A stretch of 64,000 nucleotides of DNA from Pyrocephalus nanus. Lineage: Eukaryota; Chordata; Aves; Passeriformes; Tyrannidae. The position numbers and the translations under genes are program-made. Under the pieces are notes generated by a model. That model ran no database searches, had not been told where the DNA came from, and worked only from the letters and a program-made list of their open reading frames with translations. Below are positions 14,061-26,277 of the stretch, one piece after another (positions within the stretch are counted from its first letter, which is position 1; each line of letters begins with the position of its first letter). The DNA lies in the NCBI GenBank assembly GCA_038380795.1, contig CM076267.1, positions 22,363,501-22,427,500 of the forward strand, given 5' to 3'.

Positions 14061-15050
14061 ATTACCCAACAGACCTTCACTGAATGGAATGGATTTAAAA
14101 AACTGGGTCTACATCTGAGAAGTATAATGTAGGATAATTCAACACAGCCTCCCAGTTTTTGCAAAAGCAAATATATATTGTAAATCCAGGTAAGTACGCT
14201 TTCAATTCCATCTATACCAAAATAAATTCAAGCCCAAATAAAATGTATCCAAAACATATGTTACTAGACAATATTGCTAAGCCAGCAAAAATTTGCAATA
14301 TAGAACTTGAAAATGGAATTTTACATAAGTAGAGGTAACAGGCGTAACTGTAAAGATCTTGCTCTATAAGTCATCAAGGGCCATCTCCACCATGTGCAAT
14401 TATATCGCAGACAGTCTTGGTCTCTGAGGCTAAACTGAATACTTTTTTTACACAACATTCCCACTGACTTAAAAAAGGCACTCTACATATGAAATGATTG
14501 ACAAATACTTATGGTCTTGATTTTATGTATGAGAACATACACAATATAATATATTCATTCCTAGTTATGTATGTACTACGTAAATATAAAGACTAGGAAT
14601 TTATGCATTATTCCTTGCTAATTTTGTCTTAAGAGCTATATATTTAACTTCAATTTCCATTCTTTCTTTTGCAACGCATTTCATATTTTAAATTATGAAT
14701 GTGCAACACAGGATGTCAAAGAAGCAATTGGGTGAAGACTACTATCATTCAAAAGACAAACTGAAAACAAATTTTTTTTAGCCTTTAAAACTGCTAGAGT
14801 ATATTATAAATATAAGAATTGCTTTTATTACTGCCTGGAATGCTGAATTTTTATTCATACTTAGGATTATTGCCCTTAAAAAGTACTAAATTCAGTAAGC
14901 ATGTCATAAATTATGAGAGTGATTTCTGTGTAAGGAGACATGCTGCTGAACTCAAGGAAGGCAGAATGAAGTACTTGAAGAGAAATAAAAGCCCCTGCAA
15001 GCTACACAACAGATACAATACAGGGCCATCAATGAAGCCTACCAGTTGAG
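14061..15050. other. Gene-free AT-rich DNA
   Basis: Very AT-rich sequence with a strong isolated donor-like CAG|GTAAGT at about 14190. No pyrimidine-rich acceptor precedes it within a plausible exon length, so I do not call an exon. Nothing else is recognised. Confidence 0.5.
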
Positions 15051-15430
15051 CCTAGTTTATATTCCAGATAAACATGCCAGAGGGAGCCAGGTTTCTGCTC
15101 ACTCAATCTACAGCAAGCCCAACATCTGGGTGGAAGGCCTCTCCTTCCACCCTTAGTCCTCTAACTGGGACCAGGAAAACTGCTCTCTCTGATGGTCAGC
15201 CCATCTTTTAACACATGATGCCTGCTTAGAAAGTAAGAAAGCGTCCAGCTGCCTCACAGAGTCCAAACAAGCAACTGGAAGGACAGCAACACTCCCCACC
15301 CAAAAGCCATGAAACAATAGAGGTGGCCCAGAAACTTATGCAGGGGCGGCAAGAAGAAAGGCTTTTAAAAACCTCCCTAGGCAGCCAGTGCAGTGGGGTC
15401 CAGTCAGGGGTATATGCTCAAGGATCCTAA
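15051..15430. other. GC-elevated segment, unidentified
   Basis: A roughly 380-base patch is richer in G and C than either flank, with no open frame of note and no repeat consensus I recognise. It may be a decayed mobile element or a composition island. Confidence 0.35.
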
Positions 15431-18400
15431 GTGGAGAGATATATCTGCTTCTGATTCTCAAATTTAATTATTTTGAAATTATATTTGGTTTAGTAATAAT
15501 CATTTGCAGGTGCTGTGCATCCTGCATATGAAGTTCCCAGTAAGCCTCACAGTTTGTATGTCGGACAGACTTATTTAAAAATTTATCTTAGTCAGTAAAG
15601 AAAAACACACAGGATCCAGTTTTACTCACAGCTTTAGCACTAAGAAGTTATGAATGTAGCAATAAAGAAAACAGTAAAATTGAAGCTTGCTGAAGAATAA
15701 GTTATGGTTCAAGCTGGGAGAAACTAAGGGAACATAATGGACCAAGGTGCAGAGCCTGCCATCACTGCAGGGAGCAGCAACTTCACAAATAGCACCAAGG
15801 GAGAACAACTTGAGAGAAGTAGGGGGAAGAAGAAAGACAAAAGGAAGTAAAGATGAGCAGCATGGCAAAAGATTCAGAAAGCATTTTGAATTTAAGCTTC
15901 TTCAATCATCTATCCAGTGTATCTAATTTTGATGATTTAAACTGCCTAGAGGCATTTCAAAAAACTATTTCTGCATTGTTTGCATTTTGTTGAGCATTTT
16001 CCAGCTCAATCCCATATTTTAGGAATAGTGCTGCTCAGGAGAAAACTAAAGCCCACAAAAGATCTAGCATCTCTAGCAAAAATCATCCTAAAGTGTTTTA
16101 AGTGAATTCTACTTTATTTTTAATGAAAAGAGACACTGGTACAGTGTCCAAACTCAAAGTGCATATAGAGCTATAATCAACTAAGTGATTTTCAAAAGGT
16201 TTCAATGGGAATTCTATGGATATGAACAAGGGCATCTTATGGCACAGTTACAACAAAAGCAAGAGCTGAAAATATTACAACTAGATTTTCAAATGAAGTA
16301 CAAAATTATTTTAAAATTACCTGAGCTTTTTCACGTTAGAGTTTGTACTAAGCTCCTCAGTGCCTTTCACACAATTACTTTCACAGTCTGGTAAACCACT
16401 AAACTCTGTCACTTATCAGCCACCAAAGGCAGATCCTGGTATTACTGGTAAGCAGCATGTTAAAAACTCACACTACTACAGAGCAAGAAATTCAGCCTTT
16501 GAGCTTTTTTTCTTAACTAAAAATATATTTATTTTTATTTGATTATGGCAGATGCCTTATTTTTGCAATGCTACAGTATTCAAATGTGCAGTTTGGGATC
16601 ATAAAACAAAAGGTTTTTCACAGTGGCAGTCATAACTGTAAATGTTAACTTGCATAGCAGAGGCACACATATACATCGTCCCAGCTCTCTTCCCCTCCTG
16701 CTGTGAAGAACAAGCTTCTCCAACACACATCTTTGACTGATAAGGCAAATTCTTACTCCATTTACAGTCTCTAACTGTTCCCACACAAAATCAAATGTTT
16801 CTCTTCCCCTTTTTAAACCTCACGTGATCTGCCTCTTTTGCTTTCTATTTAGAGGTATAATGTGGAAGGGGAGAGCCTGAAATAATAATGAAGATATTTT
16901 TGAAAACACAAATTCATGGAAAAATCTAGATTTTAATATTCACACTATGATGCCAACTAGGAATTATATTTATTAGCAGCTTTGCAGAGCACACTCACCA
17001 TGGTTTAGTCACCTATCACTTTTGCCTCTTCTTGGTGCTACTTTGGCTATATTTACTACAGACATCTATGATGAAGGCAGTATCTCTGAGAAGATTTGTT
17101 TAAACAGTACCTTTTATATTCTTAAGGTTCTCCCTGCCTATTGGATTTCTATTATGAAGAGGAAAAAATCATTCATTAGGAAAAACACACTAGGTACAAG
17201 GAAGCAGAGGCACAATCTAGTCCATGGAATTCAGAGCCCATGTGAAGTCCACAGCCACAGTCCTGACCTCAGCAGGGAAGGGTTACATAGCAAAGTATAA
17301 TACCAGAAATTTGGACCTTAGGGCCTAACATAAAAGCTGCAACATGACAACAGTTGATGCAGTTCCAGTGCTAAACAATTATTGCACTTTCTGGCACAGT
17401 TAAGTAACCTCAGACAAGACAACAGTCAGCACTTAGACATAGGAACATCTGATACCAACTCATAGACTTTGGATCTATACCAAAGCAGTGGACCTTTAAT
17501 GGAAGAAGCATTCACAGTCTTATTCTTCCCAAGTAATAGTATGGGTAAATAAAAATGGTTTGGGAAGGATGGGCTTGTGTTGTCTGTGACAGTGAATTAA
17601 CCATCAGGGACTAATTCCTGTCTTTCAGCAAGTATTTTCAGAAGGATGAAGGGAAATTCCACATTTAAGAGTAGAAAGCCTCTCCCCAGCCATTTTCCAT
17701 GCCCAAACTGCAGCCTCCAAGACTCATAGCAGCTACAGTACCTAGGCATGGGGAAAAAGTTTTTATTTATAAGTTCAGGAATATTGCTTGATTTTAATTT
17801 TCTTTCTATAAGGTTAAATTGGAACAGGAGGCAAACTACAACGCATTTGGAAAAGCATTTGGAAGAACACCTTTCACCTTTCAGATGCATCTGCACACAA
17901 GCTCAATTCCAGCAGTGAAGCTCAGCTCCAGTACTTTAAGCAGACACTGCAGGCAGCACAGCCAGCAGATCCCCCCTATGGTAGACATATGGAAGAACCT
18001 GAACTATTCCCTAGCAGGGCTTCAAACATTAAATTGCATGAGTAGTTTGGTGCTTTTGCTAAAGATTTAGTATGGAAATGTTCTGTGGTAATTCATTGCT
18101 GTTGCTATTATTCTAAACTTAGAATTTTATTATTTTGTTGAAGGGTAAAAATAATAGCCAAAAAAGCAACTGAAAGACTCAAAAGACCAATTTAAATAAA
18201 ATTAAATATATTGATTTTTAATTTCTTGACCGGGAGGACATTATTTTCATCTTTAGATGCCAGATTGGCAATATTACATGGGAATCCTATTCAATTCTGC
18301 CATTTCAAAGCTATAAGAGATCAATTTAGAGGTTCTGCAAAGTTCCTCCCAACTAAAAAAACACCTGGGCTATAAAAAGCATTAATTTAATTCATTGTGA

Positions 18401-21400
18401 TATCACAAAATTGCACTGGAAAAAGACTGTTAAGTGACTGAAATAAGTTTTTTTACATTTAATGAATTATTTCCCTTTGTGAAAAATGTGGAATAGTTTA
18501 CTTCAAAAATATTATTATAAATGGAAACTATAGCAGTAAAAAATTTTCAAAAAAAGTTCAATTTTTAAGTTTTAATTAAAAGTTTGAACATTATTAACAA
18601 CTGAATCTAAAATGAAGGTCAACATTTGAATTCCCAAAACCAAGAGTCCATTTTTTACCTTGGTCTCTGTACAATGTATTGTTCTTGAAGCCGTAAATAC
18701 TCAGGTATCAAAAGGGCAGTAAACATTTCTTTTCAGTCACATTTAAAGTCAGCTACATTTCTCTAGTTTGGTAACATCTCACATGGCCACATTTGATTTG
18801 AACAGTAATGTCTGATGCCAAGCTCAATCCACGAAGAGTCTTTTTGCTGACTCTGACTCCAGATCACTCAAAGATTACAAAAAAAACCAAGAATGCTGTT
18901 TGGAAACACTTGGCAATGTCAAATTTTGCTACTTTTCATTTGGAAAACCATATCTGACCTGCTGAATTTTAGACTAACATGTCCCTGAACTATTTAAAAT
19001 ACTGCCTTGAGGGTCTATAAGACTCAAAAATCAAAAATACACTTACAAAGATATTTATAGTAATGATAATACATAACGCTGCAGAGAATAGAAGGACTCA
19101 AAGCACACAGTGGGCTCTGGATCAGATCACATAAAATGAGTAGCAAAACAGTGTTTCATGCACAGTGCAGTCTAGTCACTGCTCCTTTCATTGCTGCCAC
19201 TGAATTAACACAGAAATACTGTTTTAACACTGTCAGGGGGTGCAAAGCATCCCATTCTTTCTAGAAAGTCATCAATAGATTAAATCCAAAATGATACAGA
19301 GACTCATGTAGTTTGTGAGAGAAAATAGCTTGTTCTGCAGAGAGGCTCCAGCTGTCTCCCTCTCACCAGCTGCAGTGTTGTATGTTGCATCATATTGCTT
19401 GAAAACAAACTGTATTGATAGGAGACGAGAATAAGTTTACCTAATCTAAATATGTAGGATTCCAGAAAAAGAAGGGCAGACAGAAGGCCAAAAGCATGAA
19501 TTATGCATATTGTATCATAAACTCCTATCCTGCTTTAGAGCTGGAGCAGGCTTTGCAAGGAAAACAAAATTAGGATGGAACATATATTGAACAATTTTCT
19601 CCATAACTGGTTCTTACTCACCTCAAATGTAAAATTTTATTTAGTTTATATCACAGGAAGACATCCTTATTAAAGTATCACGTTTATGTGGGTCCCTTTG
19701 AAAGGATTTAATGCAAACAAGTCTGAAATAATTGAAGGAAAGACATTTTCTGACTGTTCTCAGAAGAGCTTAGTGAAGAAGAGGATAGCAGGAAAGAATT
19801 ACTTTATTATATTGATTCCTCAGGAAAAAAAAAATCAAAGTAAGGTAGGTCAAACAAACCAATTCTCTTTTGTAAAATCAATAGAAGCATGCAAAACATG
19901 AGTGAATTTACATGCCAAAAAGTGTTTGCTACTGTACTGCAAAACAAGAGCTGCAAATTATTACTCTAATAAGGCAAGTAATAGAAGAGACTAGCTTGGT
20001 TTATTACTGCACCCTGCTATTTTAAAATACCTTAAAGTGCAATGTGTATGCATTTTTACTAATTTAATCATGTGAGTAATCTGAAATATGACTGATTATA
20101 CATTACAATTCACTAAAATATATTGAATCATACCATATGATGGACCTGTAGCTGCTTAAAAAACATGTACAAACCGAAAAATTGATCTACACGAAGCTGT
20201 AGGGAAGATTGTCTATCTAAATTTTTATCCGAGGCGTACATTCTTTACCTCCAAGACAATTCTGCTCTGTGACAAAAAAAATTTCAGCCATCACCTAAAA
20301 ACTAAACACACTGATTTCCACTAAATATTCTTAGTCTTTTGCTGTTCAAGTAAGAAATTAATGTCTAATAGTGATTCAGTATTTGAAAAAACCTAAAACT
20401 CTTTAAGCTTCTTTAAGTTAATATAATTTCACATCAGATACCTGAAAAGGAGTCCCTCCTTCATCAATACCTTCAAGGCAATACTTGCAGTTTCAGATAC
20501 TTGAAATTGCAAGTGGTTTGGAGCATTAACTTCAGCTCAGTGTTATCAAGTACTATGACTAACATCAATGACATGAAACTTAGCTACAGAACTGACTCCC
20601 AGTTCCCAGCAGAACCCAGGCTCAGGTCTTAACTTCACTTGTCCTGACTGTACAACTTGGTATCCAGCTGTGAGACTCAAGGGACACAGGTGTCCAGCCA
20701 GAACCCTTTCTCCACAAAACTCCAGCCACCCACTACACTTTCCCCAACCTATGAAAGATCCATGTGATTCCCTAGGTTTCTTCTGTAGCTTCCCTGCATC
20801 CTTCTTTCAAGACAGCAAAATACTTCAGATGCAAAAAAATTTGTAGGCATAAACATTTAAACTGCTTTAGGCATTATCACCCTAAATTCACCACAAAGTG
20901 GTAGATCACCTTCTGGACTCAAGGACTTACAGGTCAATTTTAAAGTTTTGTAACTGTTGTGAAAACTTCCCCTGACTTTGCTGGGGGTAGAATTAACAGG
21001 AAAGGAGCATAGAGTTTGACATATCTCTTGTTGATAAAACTTTTCAAGAAAAGCAAAGAATGGGGAACTGAGACCTATTTTTTAAAAGTGTGCATATAAG
21101 GTTCACACTGAGGACTTGATCTCGTTTTTCCTGACTACCATCTCCCAAGTTGAGAGTCCAAGACTCAAGCTCTTTTCTTGGCATTATTTAAGCCTCTTAT
21201 AAGATTATTCATTAGTGGAAATAAAAGAAAATCAGGCAGCAACTCTAGCAGAGCTTCCAATATTAAGATAGCATCACATCCTCTATTGAATTCATATTGA
21301 ACAATCAATATAAACTAACTGATAATAGAAGTCAGAAAAGGCCTATACTTGTCTCACTCTTTTGAAGAGTAAAACCTGTGTTCATACTGTTGAGCAAACT

Positions 21401-22360
21401 GAGTGAACTACGTGCTGCCAGGATAGTCAAACTCTTGAAAAAATTAGCAAAAAAATTTTCAAAAAGCAGCAATTAAATCCTCTTCTCACCAAGAAAAAAG
21501 TACTCTAAAGCAGTACTAAGCATTTTTTCATTTGAAATGAGGAACAGTGGATTTACTTGGTCTCTAAGTACATTAAAAAAATAAAGCCCCAAAACTTTTC
21601 CATGAGTAAATACTTTTACAGTCCTAACAAAACAAATGTTATAAGAATGAAGATTAAAAGACAAGGCTGCACTCAATAGAAATTAATCTAATTTCCCCAG
21701 GTATTCTGTAAATACTGCTTTTTATTGTTTCCCCATCTTCACTCTAACATGCATCAATCAGTAAAAGCAAAGTTTTTTTCCTTAGATACCCATTGCACAA
21801 CTCTCTACAGCTTCAACTAAAAAAAATAAAATGAAAAAAATCCACAACACAAAACTCCCACAATCCCACTATTGATAACCTCCAAGCAGAGCCTATTTCC
21901 ATCACTTGAGCAATGTAGAGAGGGAAAAGCATTTCCAAAACCCAAACTTAGCACACCTTAAAGAGAGTAGAACCCAGCCACAGCTTTCATTTCTACCATC
22001 TGAGTTTACTACAGGGAAAATCCAGACCTTCACAAACATATTCAGCCTTCGTTTACAGTAATAGTTAAGACATGTCTGGTTTTCATTTTCCTTTTGATTT
22101 TTATTCACTCTTTAGAACTTCAGAGCCCCAGAGGAAGGAAGGAGCCCAAGGCAGGGTGAAAGTCTGTCTTGCCAGGTGCTCCTCCCTAACCTCCTGCAGA
22201 CAAATGAAGCACCAGGGCAGTGTGAGAAGAACAAGACTGCTCAGAGGAAAGGCACAGAAATAGGTAATGGGACAGTCAGGCCACATCACTGCATGCAGAG
22301 CTTGTAGTCTCACTGCAGACCTCCCACATCTGGGCAGGAGGAAGAGAAAAGCGACCACAA
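15431..22360. other. Gene-free AT-rich DNA
   Basis: No coding region, RNA gene or young repeat is recognised. The stretch between about 18100 and 18700 is especially A/T-rich. Open frames are short and unremarkable. Confidence 0.5.
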
Positions 22361-22569
22361 CTCCCCTCTCATTTTCTACTTTTCTGTCTCTTCTTTAAAG
22401 CTCTGACTTCCTGCACTTACTCTATAAATGCCCTTTTCATGGCTGTGTCTGTTCATTTCTTTCTCGTTTCCTATTCAGTTCATTTTCTTTTCCTGCCTAG
22501 CTCTTTATTGTCTGCATATTTTCCCCTCTGCTACCTTCTTCATTCTCTTCAAATTTTTTTCCCCCCTTT
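22361..22569. repeat. Pyrimidine-rich low-complexity stretch
   Basis: About 200 bases dominated by T and C on the plus strand, ending in a T8 run followed by six C's (C6). It has no regular repeat unit. Such tracts can mimic splice acceptors; none is paired here with a convincing exon. Confidence 0.6.
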
Positions 22570-23624
22570 GAAAGGACCAATTTGTTTTCACTGGTAAAAT
22601 CAAATGCCTTTGCAGAACTGCATTTTTAACTTGGCTTTTGTGTTTTAAAAGAACACGAATGTATACTTTCATAGCCATGGAACAATAAATATCAGAAGAG
22701 TTTCCTTGAGATGGCATTTTTTTAATTATGCATTCATAAACAGCAGAACATCTAAGTAAATACATGATAGAAGAATTCAGAATATGTTACTCACCCTATT
22801 AGTTTATCCTGGTAGTCAGATGAGAGTTTTATGCCACCCAACAGAGCTTCTCATTTTCCTTCTTCATGACTCTTTCTACTAGATATTAAAAAAAATAAAA
22901 TTATTCAAAATAACAGCAGCATACAATAACAGGAGGAAAAAAGGACACACAGGCCTTCCACTTTCTTTTTAAGAGGAACTGCCTGCTTCAAAATAAGAGA
23001 CAAGATTTTGACCTCATCATCTCATTCTCTCCACTGTAACAACTAGCAGCCAGTTACTGACATCGATAACTCAGCATAAATTTGGAGCAAAGACAGAAGA
23101 AGCAACCATGGCACCAGCAGACTTTACCTCGTACTCAAAGCCACATAGAGAGCTTCATCAGCACAAACTGCAGCTTCCCTGTCTGCATCAGCACATAACT
23201 ATTGTGAGCTAGCAGACAGTTCAACACAGACATAGCTACAGAGGGAGAATTTCAGTCCTGGGTAAATTAGAATTGGATCTAAAGAAGCCAGTGAACTTAA
23301 ACTGGCAAGAAAACACGTGGGACTTCTGAAGACCGTCATTTAGAGCAGCTGTGTTGGTTCCCTCAGAGATAGTCCTGTTTCACACAGTTGCATTGAGATT
23401 TCATTATTAAGCATTGTCAGCCAAATCTTATCTTAATTTCTTCATCTTACAAGCAACACTTTGAGAAATGGTCTTATCTCTACAATGAAAGTAGCAGAGT
23501 CATGAAGGGGTTACACAGAGCAAGATAGAAATACTGGTTTGATTCCAGAGGAATTATGATAATTCCCCAGCAATGCTGCACTTGGTTCTCACACAGTAGC
23601 ACTCTATCAACCTTAAAGAACTAC
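22570..23624. other. Gene-free DNA upstream of a CR1 insertion
   Basis: Unique-looking AT-rich sequence. I see no gene, RNA or repeat that I can name. Confidence 0.5.
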
Positions 23625-23639
23625 ATTACAAAGCAATAA

Positions 23640-24050
23640 TTATAGACAGGCTGAGAAGGGCTGGGCAGCCTGGAGAAGAGAAGGCTCTAGGAAAACCTTG
23701 GAGCACCTTCCAGTACCTAAGGGGGTCTACAAAAAAGCTGGACAGGGTTGTTTGGATTTTTTTTTTTTTTACGAGGGTACGGAGGGACAGGACAGGAGGC
23801 AACAGGTTCAAATGGAAAGAAAGCAGGTTTAGATTAAATATCAGAAATAAATTCTTTACTGTCAGGGTGGTAAGGCACTGAAACATGTTGCCCAGAGGAG
23901 CTGTGGCTGCCCCATCCCTGGAAGGCCAGGCTGGATATGGCTCCAGGCAACTTAGTCTAAAGTGGAAGGCATTCCTGACCAAGGCAGGGGGGTTGGAACT
24001 AGACAGTCTTTAAGGTCCCTTCCAACCCAAACTATTCTGTGATTCTATGA
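23640..24050 (+). mobile_element. CR1 LINE, 5'-truncated, 3' end intact
   Basis: A non-LTR retrotransposon fragment of about 410 bases carrying the last part of the element. It begins in the block reading 'gggcagcctggagaagaga' and runs through the 'ttgcccagaggagctgtgg' region. It ends with the 'aaggtcccttccaaccc' block and two terminal octamer copies (attctgtg, attctatga), which fixes the strand. A T15 run at 23757-23771 lies inside it. Severe 5' truncation is normal for CR1. The heptamer ATTACAA occurs just before (23625-23631) and just after (24051-24057) and could be a short target duplication, though CR1 usually leaves none that are obvious. The open frame on the opposite strand is a by-product. 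Confidence 0.95.
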
Positions 24051-24059
24051 ATTACAAGA

Positions 24060-24360
24060 TGTTCAAGACAGAAAACCAATCAAGACATCTCCTAAAGAGA
24101 AGAACAGATTCTTCTTCCAGCAGCTCCAAAGTAGACACAGCCTCTCAAGTCCTACACAGATTAAGCCCTTGTCCCCACACTAAAACCAAAGAAAAGTTCT
24201 TAGCAAAGTACCCCCCATAACCACTACCATAGCAAACCTATGAAAAGAGAATCAAATTGTAAGACTTAAAACAAGTAAATACCTGGAAACCAGCACAGAG
24301 ACACAGCCCCATCACACCCAGAGCAATCCCAAACCAAGCAAGAACAAACTAATTACTTTG
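24060..24360. other. Gene-free DNA 3' of CR1
   Basis: Unique sequence between the CR1 end and the GC-rich E-box patch. Nothing is recognised. Confidence 0.45.
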
Positions 24361-24545
24361 CTCCTCCCTAGCTCTTATATGGCTCCTGATTAGGGTAACA
24401 CAGCTCAGCTGCCTCAGCTGCCCTGCCACACACTCAGCTGCTCTCCTGCCTCCCCTTCAGGCTGAGGAGCCCTCCTGCCCACACTTGTGGCCCCTTCCCC
24501 CAGCTGCTGGGGCTTTGATTAAGCACTAAGCATGTTTAGGAGCCA
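24361..24545. promoter_or_regulatory. GC-elevated patch with four CAGCTG E-boxes
   Basis: Four copies of the palindromic E-box CAGCTG occur at 24406-24411, 24415-24420, 24435-24440 and 24501-24506, in a C-rich patch that stands out from the AT-rich flanks. CAGCTG is a known core for class I/II bHLH factors and AP-4. CpG is scarce, so it is not a CpG-island promoter. Part of the clustering may reflect the local CTG/CAG-rich composition. Regulatory function is an inference only. Confidence 0.25.
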
Positions 24546-26115
24546 TGCCAACCACCTTCTCTTCTAGCACACTACCCTTTGGTGGAAATGAGCAACTCAT
24601 TCAGTACAACAAAGCTTGCCTGACATATATAGGTATACGTTTGCTTCTAAAGTGATACCAAGGGGAGCTAAATGGCAAATTTAACCTGGTTACACTATAG
24701 AATACCTGTAGTAACATGAGATCAGTGTTGGCCCAAAGCTTAAGAAATATTTCTGTGAAAAGGAATAGTCTTGAAATAGAGTCTATGTTGTGTTGCATCC
24801 TTTTTGAGTATTTGTCTTTTTACTGAAGTGTTGTTGCTTCAGAAATGCAATTATTGCTGATAATCACTTAAATCAAGAATTAAAACAAATCACCACAGAC
24901 AGGGTGAGACCACTGAATACAATGAAAAAGAGCCTCTTAAATTCTCGTAGGAACAAAAATGCTGTAAAAAAAAAATGCAAATTCTGTTTGCCTGTGGGTA
25001 TCCAAAATGTCTTACTTGTTTATCTGAAAATGTATCTCAATACAAAAATATTAGGCATATTTGTGGCAAAATCTACTTTTTGACAGACAGAGTTGGTGAT
25101 ACGTACAATGTAAAATTAATGACAAAAGAGAACAGGCTATTTGGTTATACTCACTGATACTTAGTGAAATATATCTGGAACTTTTCATTGCCTACTGTTA
25201 ATGGTAAGAAGAGGTAATCAACATTTGTGTGTGATAATGAGCTGTGACCAGGCAAGAATTGTGCACATCATTCTTTCAGGAGCTGTTGAGAGCCTTGGGG
25301 TTGCAGTGGGGACCACAGGAGCCAGGGGTAGCTTCTATTTCTCCAAATCTGACTGTAGATGGAAGTTTCATGAGGAGATCTTGCAGTACTGTAGCACTCT
25401 TAGTCTTGCTTACAAACCTGAGGCAGAAAGATCAGCCTTGTTAAAGATCTAGGTGAAGTATTCCAGACCACATTGGACTGGGAGGCTGGAGTGACAGCGA
25501 GGAAAGAGGAAAGAAGAGATAGCAGTGCTCTTCCTTGTCTGAGACAGTGACTACAAAATACGGACTTATTTGATAACATGGTCCAAAAGCGTTTTACATC
25601 TCAAAACTGGTACAGGCTTGTGTAGAGGCAGGAGTTTTTCTTACAGCACAGAATTAAAGGGAAAATTTTCTCTATGTCTACTGCTTCTTTCATGACTGAA
25701 AATATAGATACTTGGTTTAGAGAAAAAAAAAAAACAAAACAAACTTCACTAGCATTCTGAAGAGAAAGCAGGTATGAAAAGACTGTCTGTCACAAACTGA
25801 TAATAACTTGGATCTGCTTTGACAGTGAAGAAAGGAAGAAAACATAAAAATTGTCAGGGTGGATTGTGTGTTATTAGTGACAATCATCTGGTTGGCAACT
25901 TCTCCTCTGCAATGTACTTTTCTTTAGCTGAGAGGAGAAGTTTGCTGTTTTCTCAAAGTTCACTTTTTAAACAGAAAGATTCTGCCTTTAAACACAGTTT
26001 TTCAAAAACCCTTATCTCATTGCTGGGTTACAGTACTGAATTTATAATGATTGATATCTGATTAGTAAGCTGCTAGTCTGGATAGAGAAGGGGACATTTT
26101 CCTCTCGTGACATAG
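24546..26115. other. Gene-free DNA
   Basis: No gene or named repeat is seen. Two overlapping plus-strand open frames at 25201-25452 have no recognisable domain. An A12 run lies at 25723-25734. Confidence 0.5.
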
Positions 26116-26277
26116 TTTTCTGTGGCCACAATAGAAATACAACATCTTCAGAACAACAGGTGGTCCTGTGCAGGACCAGGACTTGGGCTTGGATGATTCT
26201 TTTGGGTCCCTTGCAACTCAGGATATTCTATGATTCTAGGATATACTTTTCTGTAACTACAATAGAAACAAAATATC
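26116..26277. repeat. 31-bp direct duplication flanking a CR1 tail
   Basis: Segments 26116-26146 and 26247-26277 align without gaps at 25 of 31 positions. Both start TTTTCTGT and share a 10-base core ACAATAGAAA. The CR1 3' scrap lies between them. They are either an unusually long target-site duplication or a local duplication that took in the insertion. Confidence 0.7.
26158..26240 (+). mobile_element. CR1 LINE, 3'-terminal scrap
   Basis: About 80 bases of CR1 3' end: the 'ggatgattcttttgggtccc' block, then ttgcaactc, then the terminal octamer-like attctatg and attctagg. Only the last part of the element is present, so no coding capacity remains. Strand follows from the octamers at the right end. 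Confidence 0.85.

Noticed and set aside
14150..14196. Strong donor CAG|GTAAGT at about 14190
   Set aside because: No matching acceptor at exon distance. Isolated donors of this quality occur by chance.
23626..23982. 118-codon minus-strand open frame
   Set aside because: Antisense to the CR1 at 23640-24050, and includes the T15 tract read as poly-lysine.
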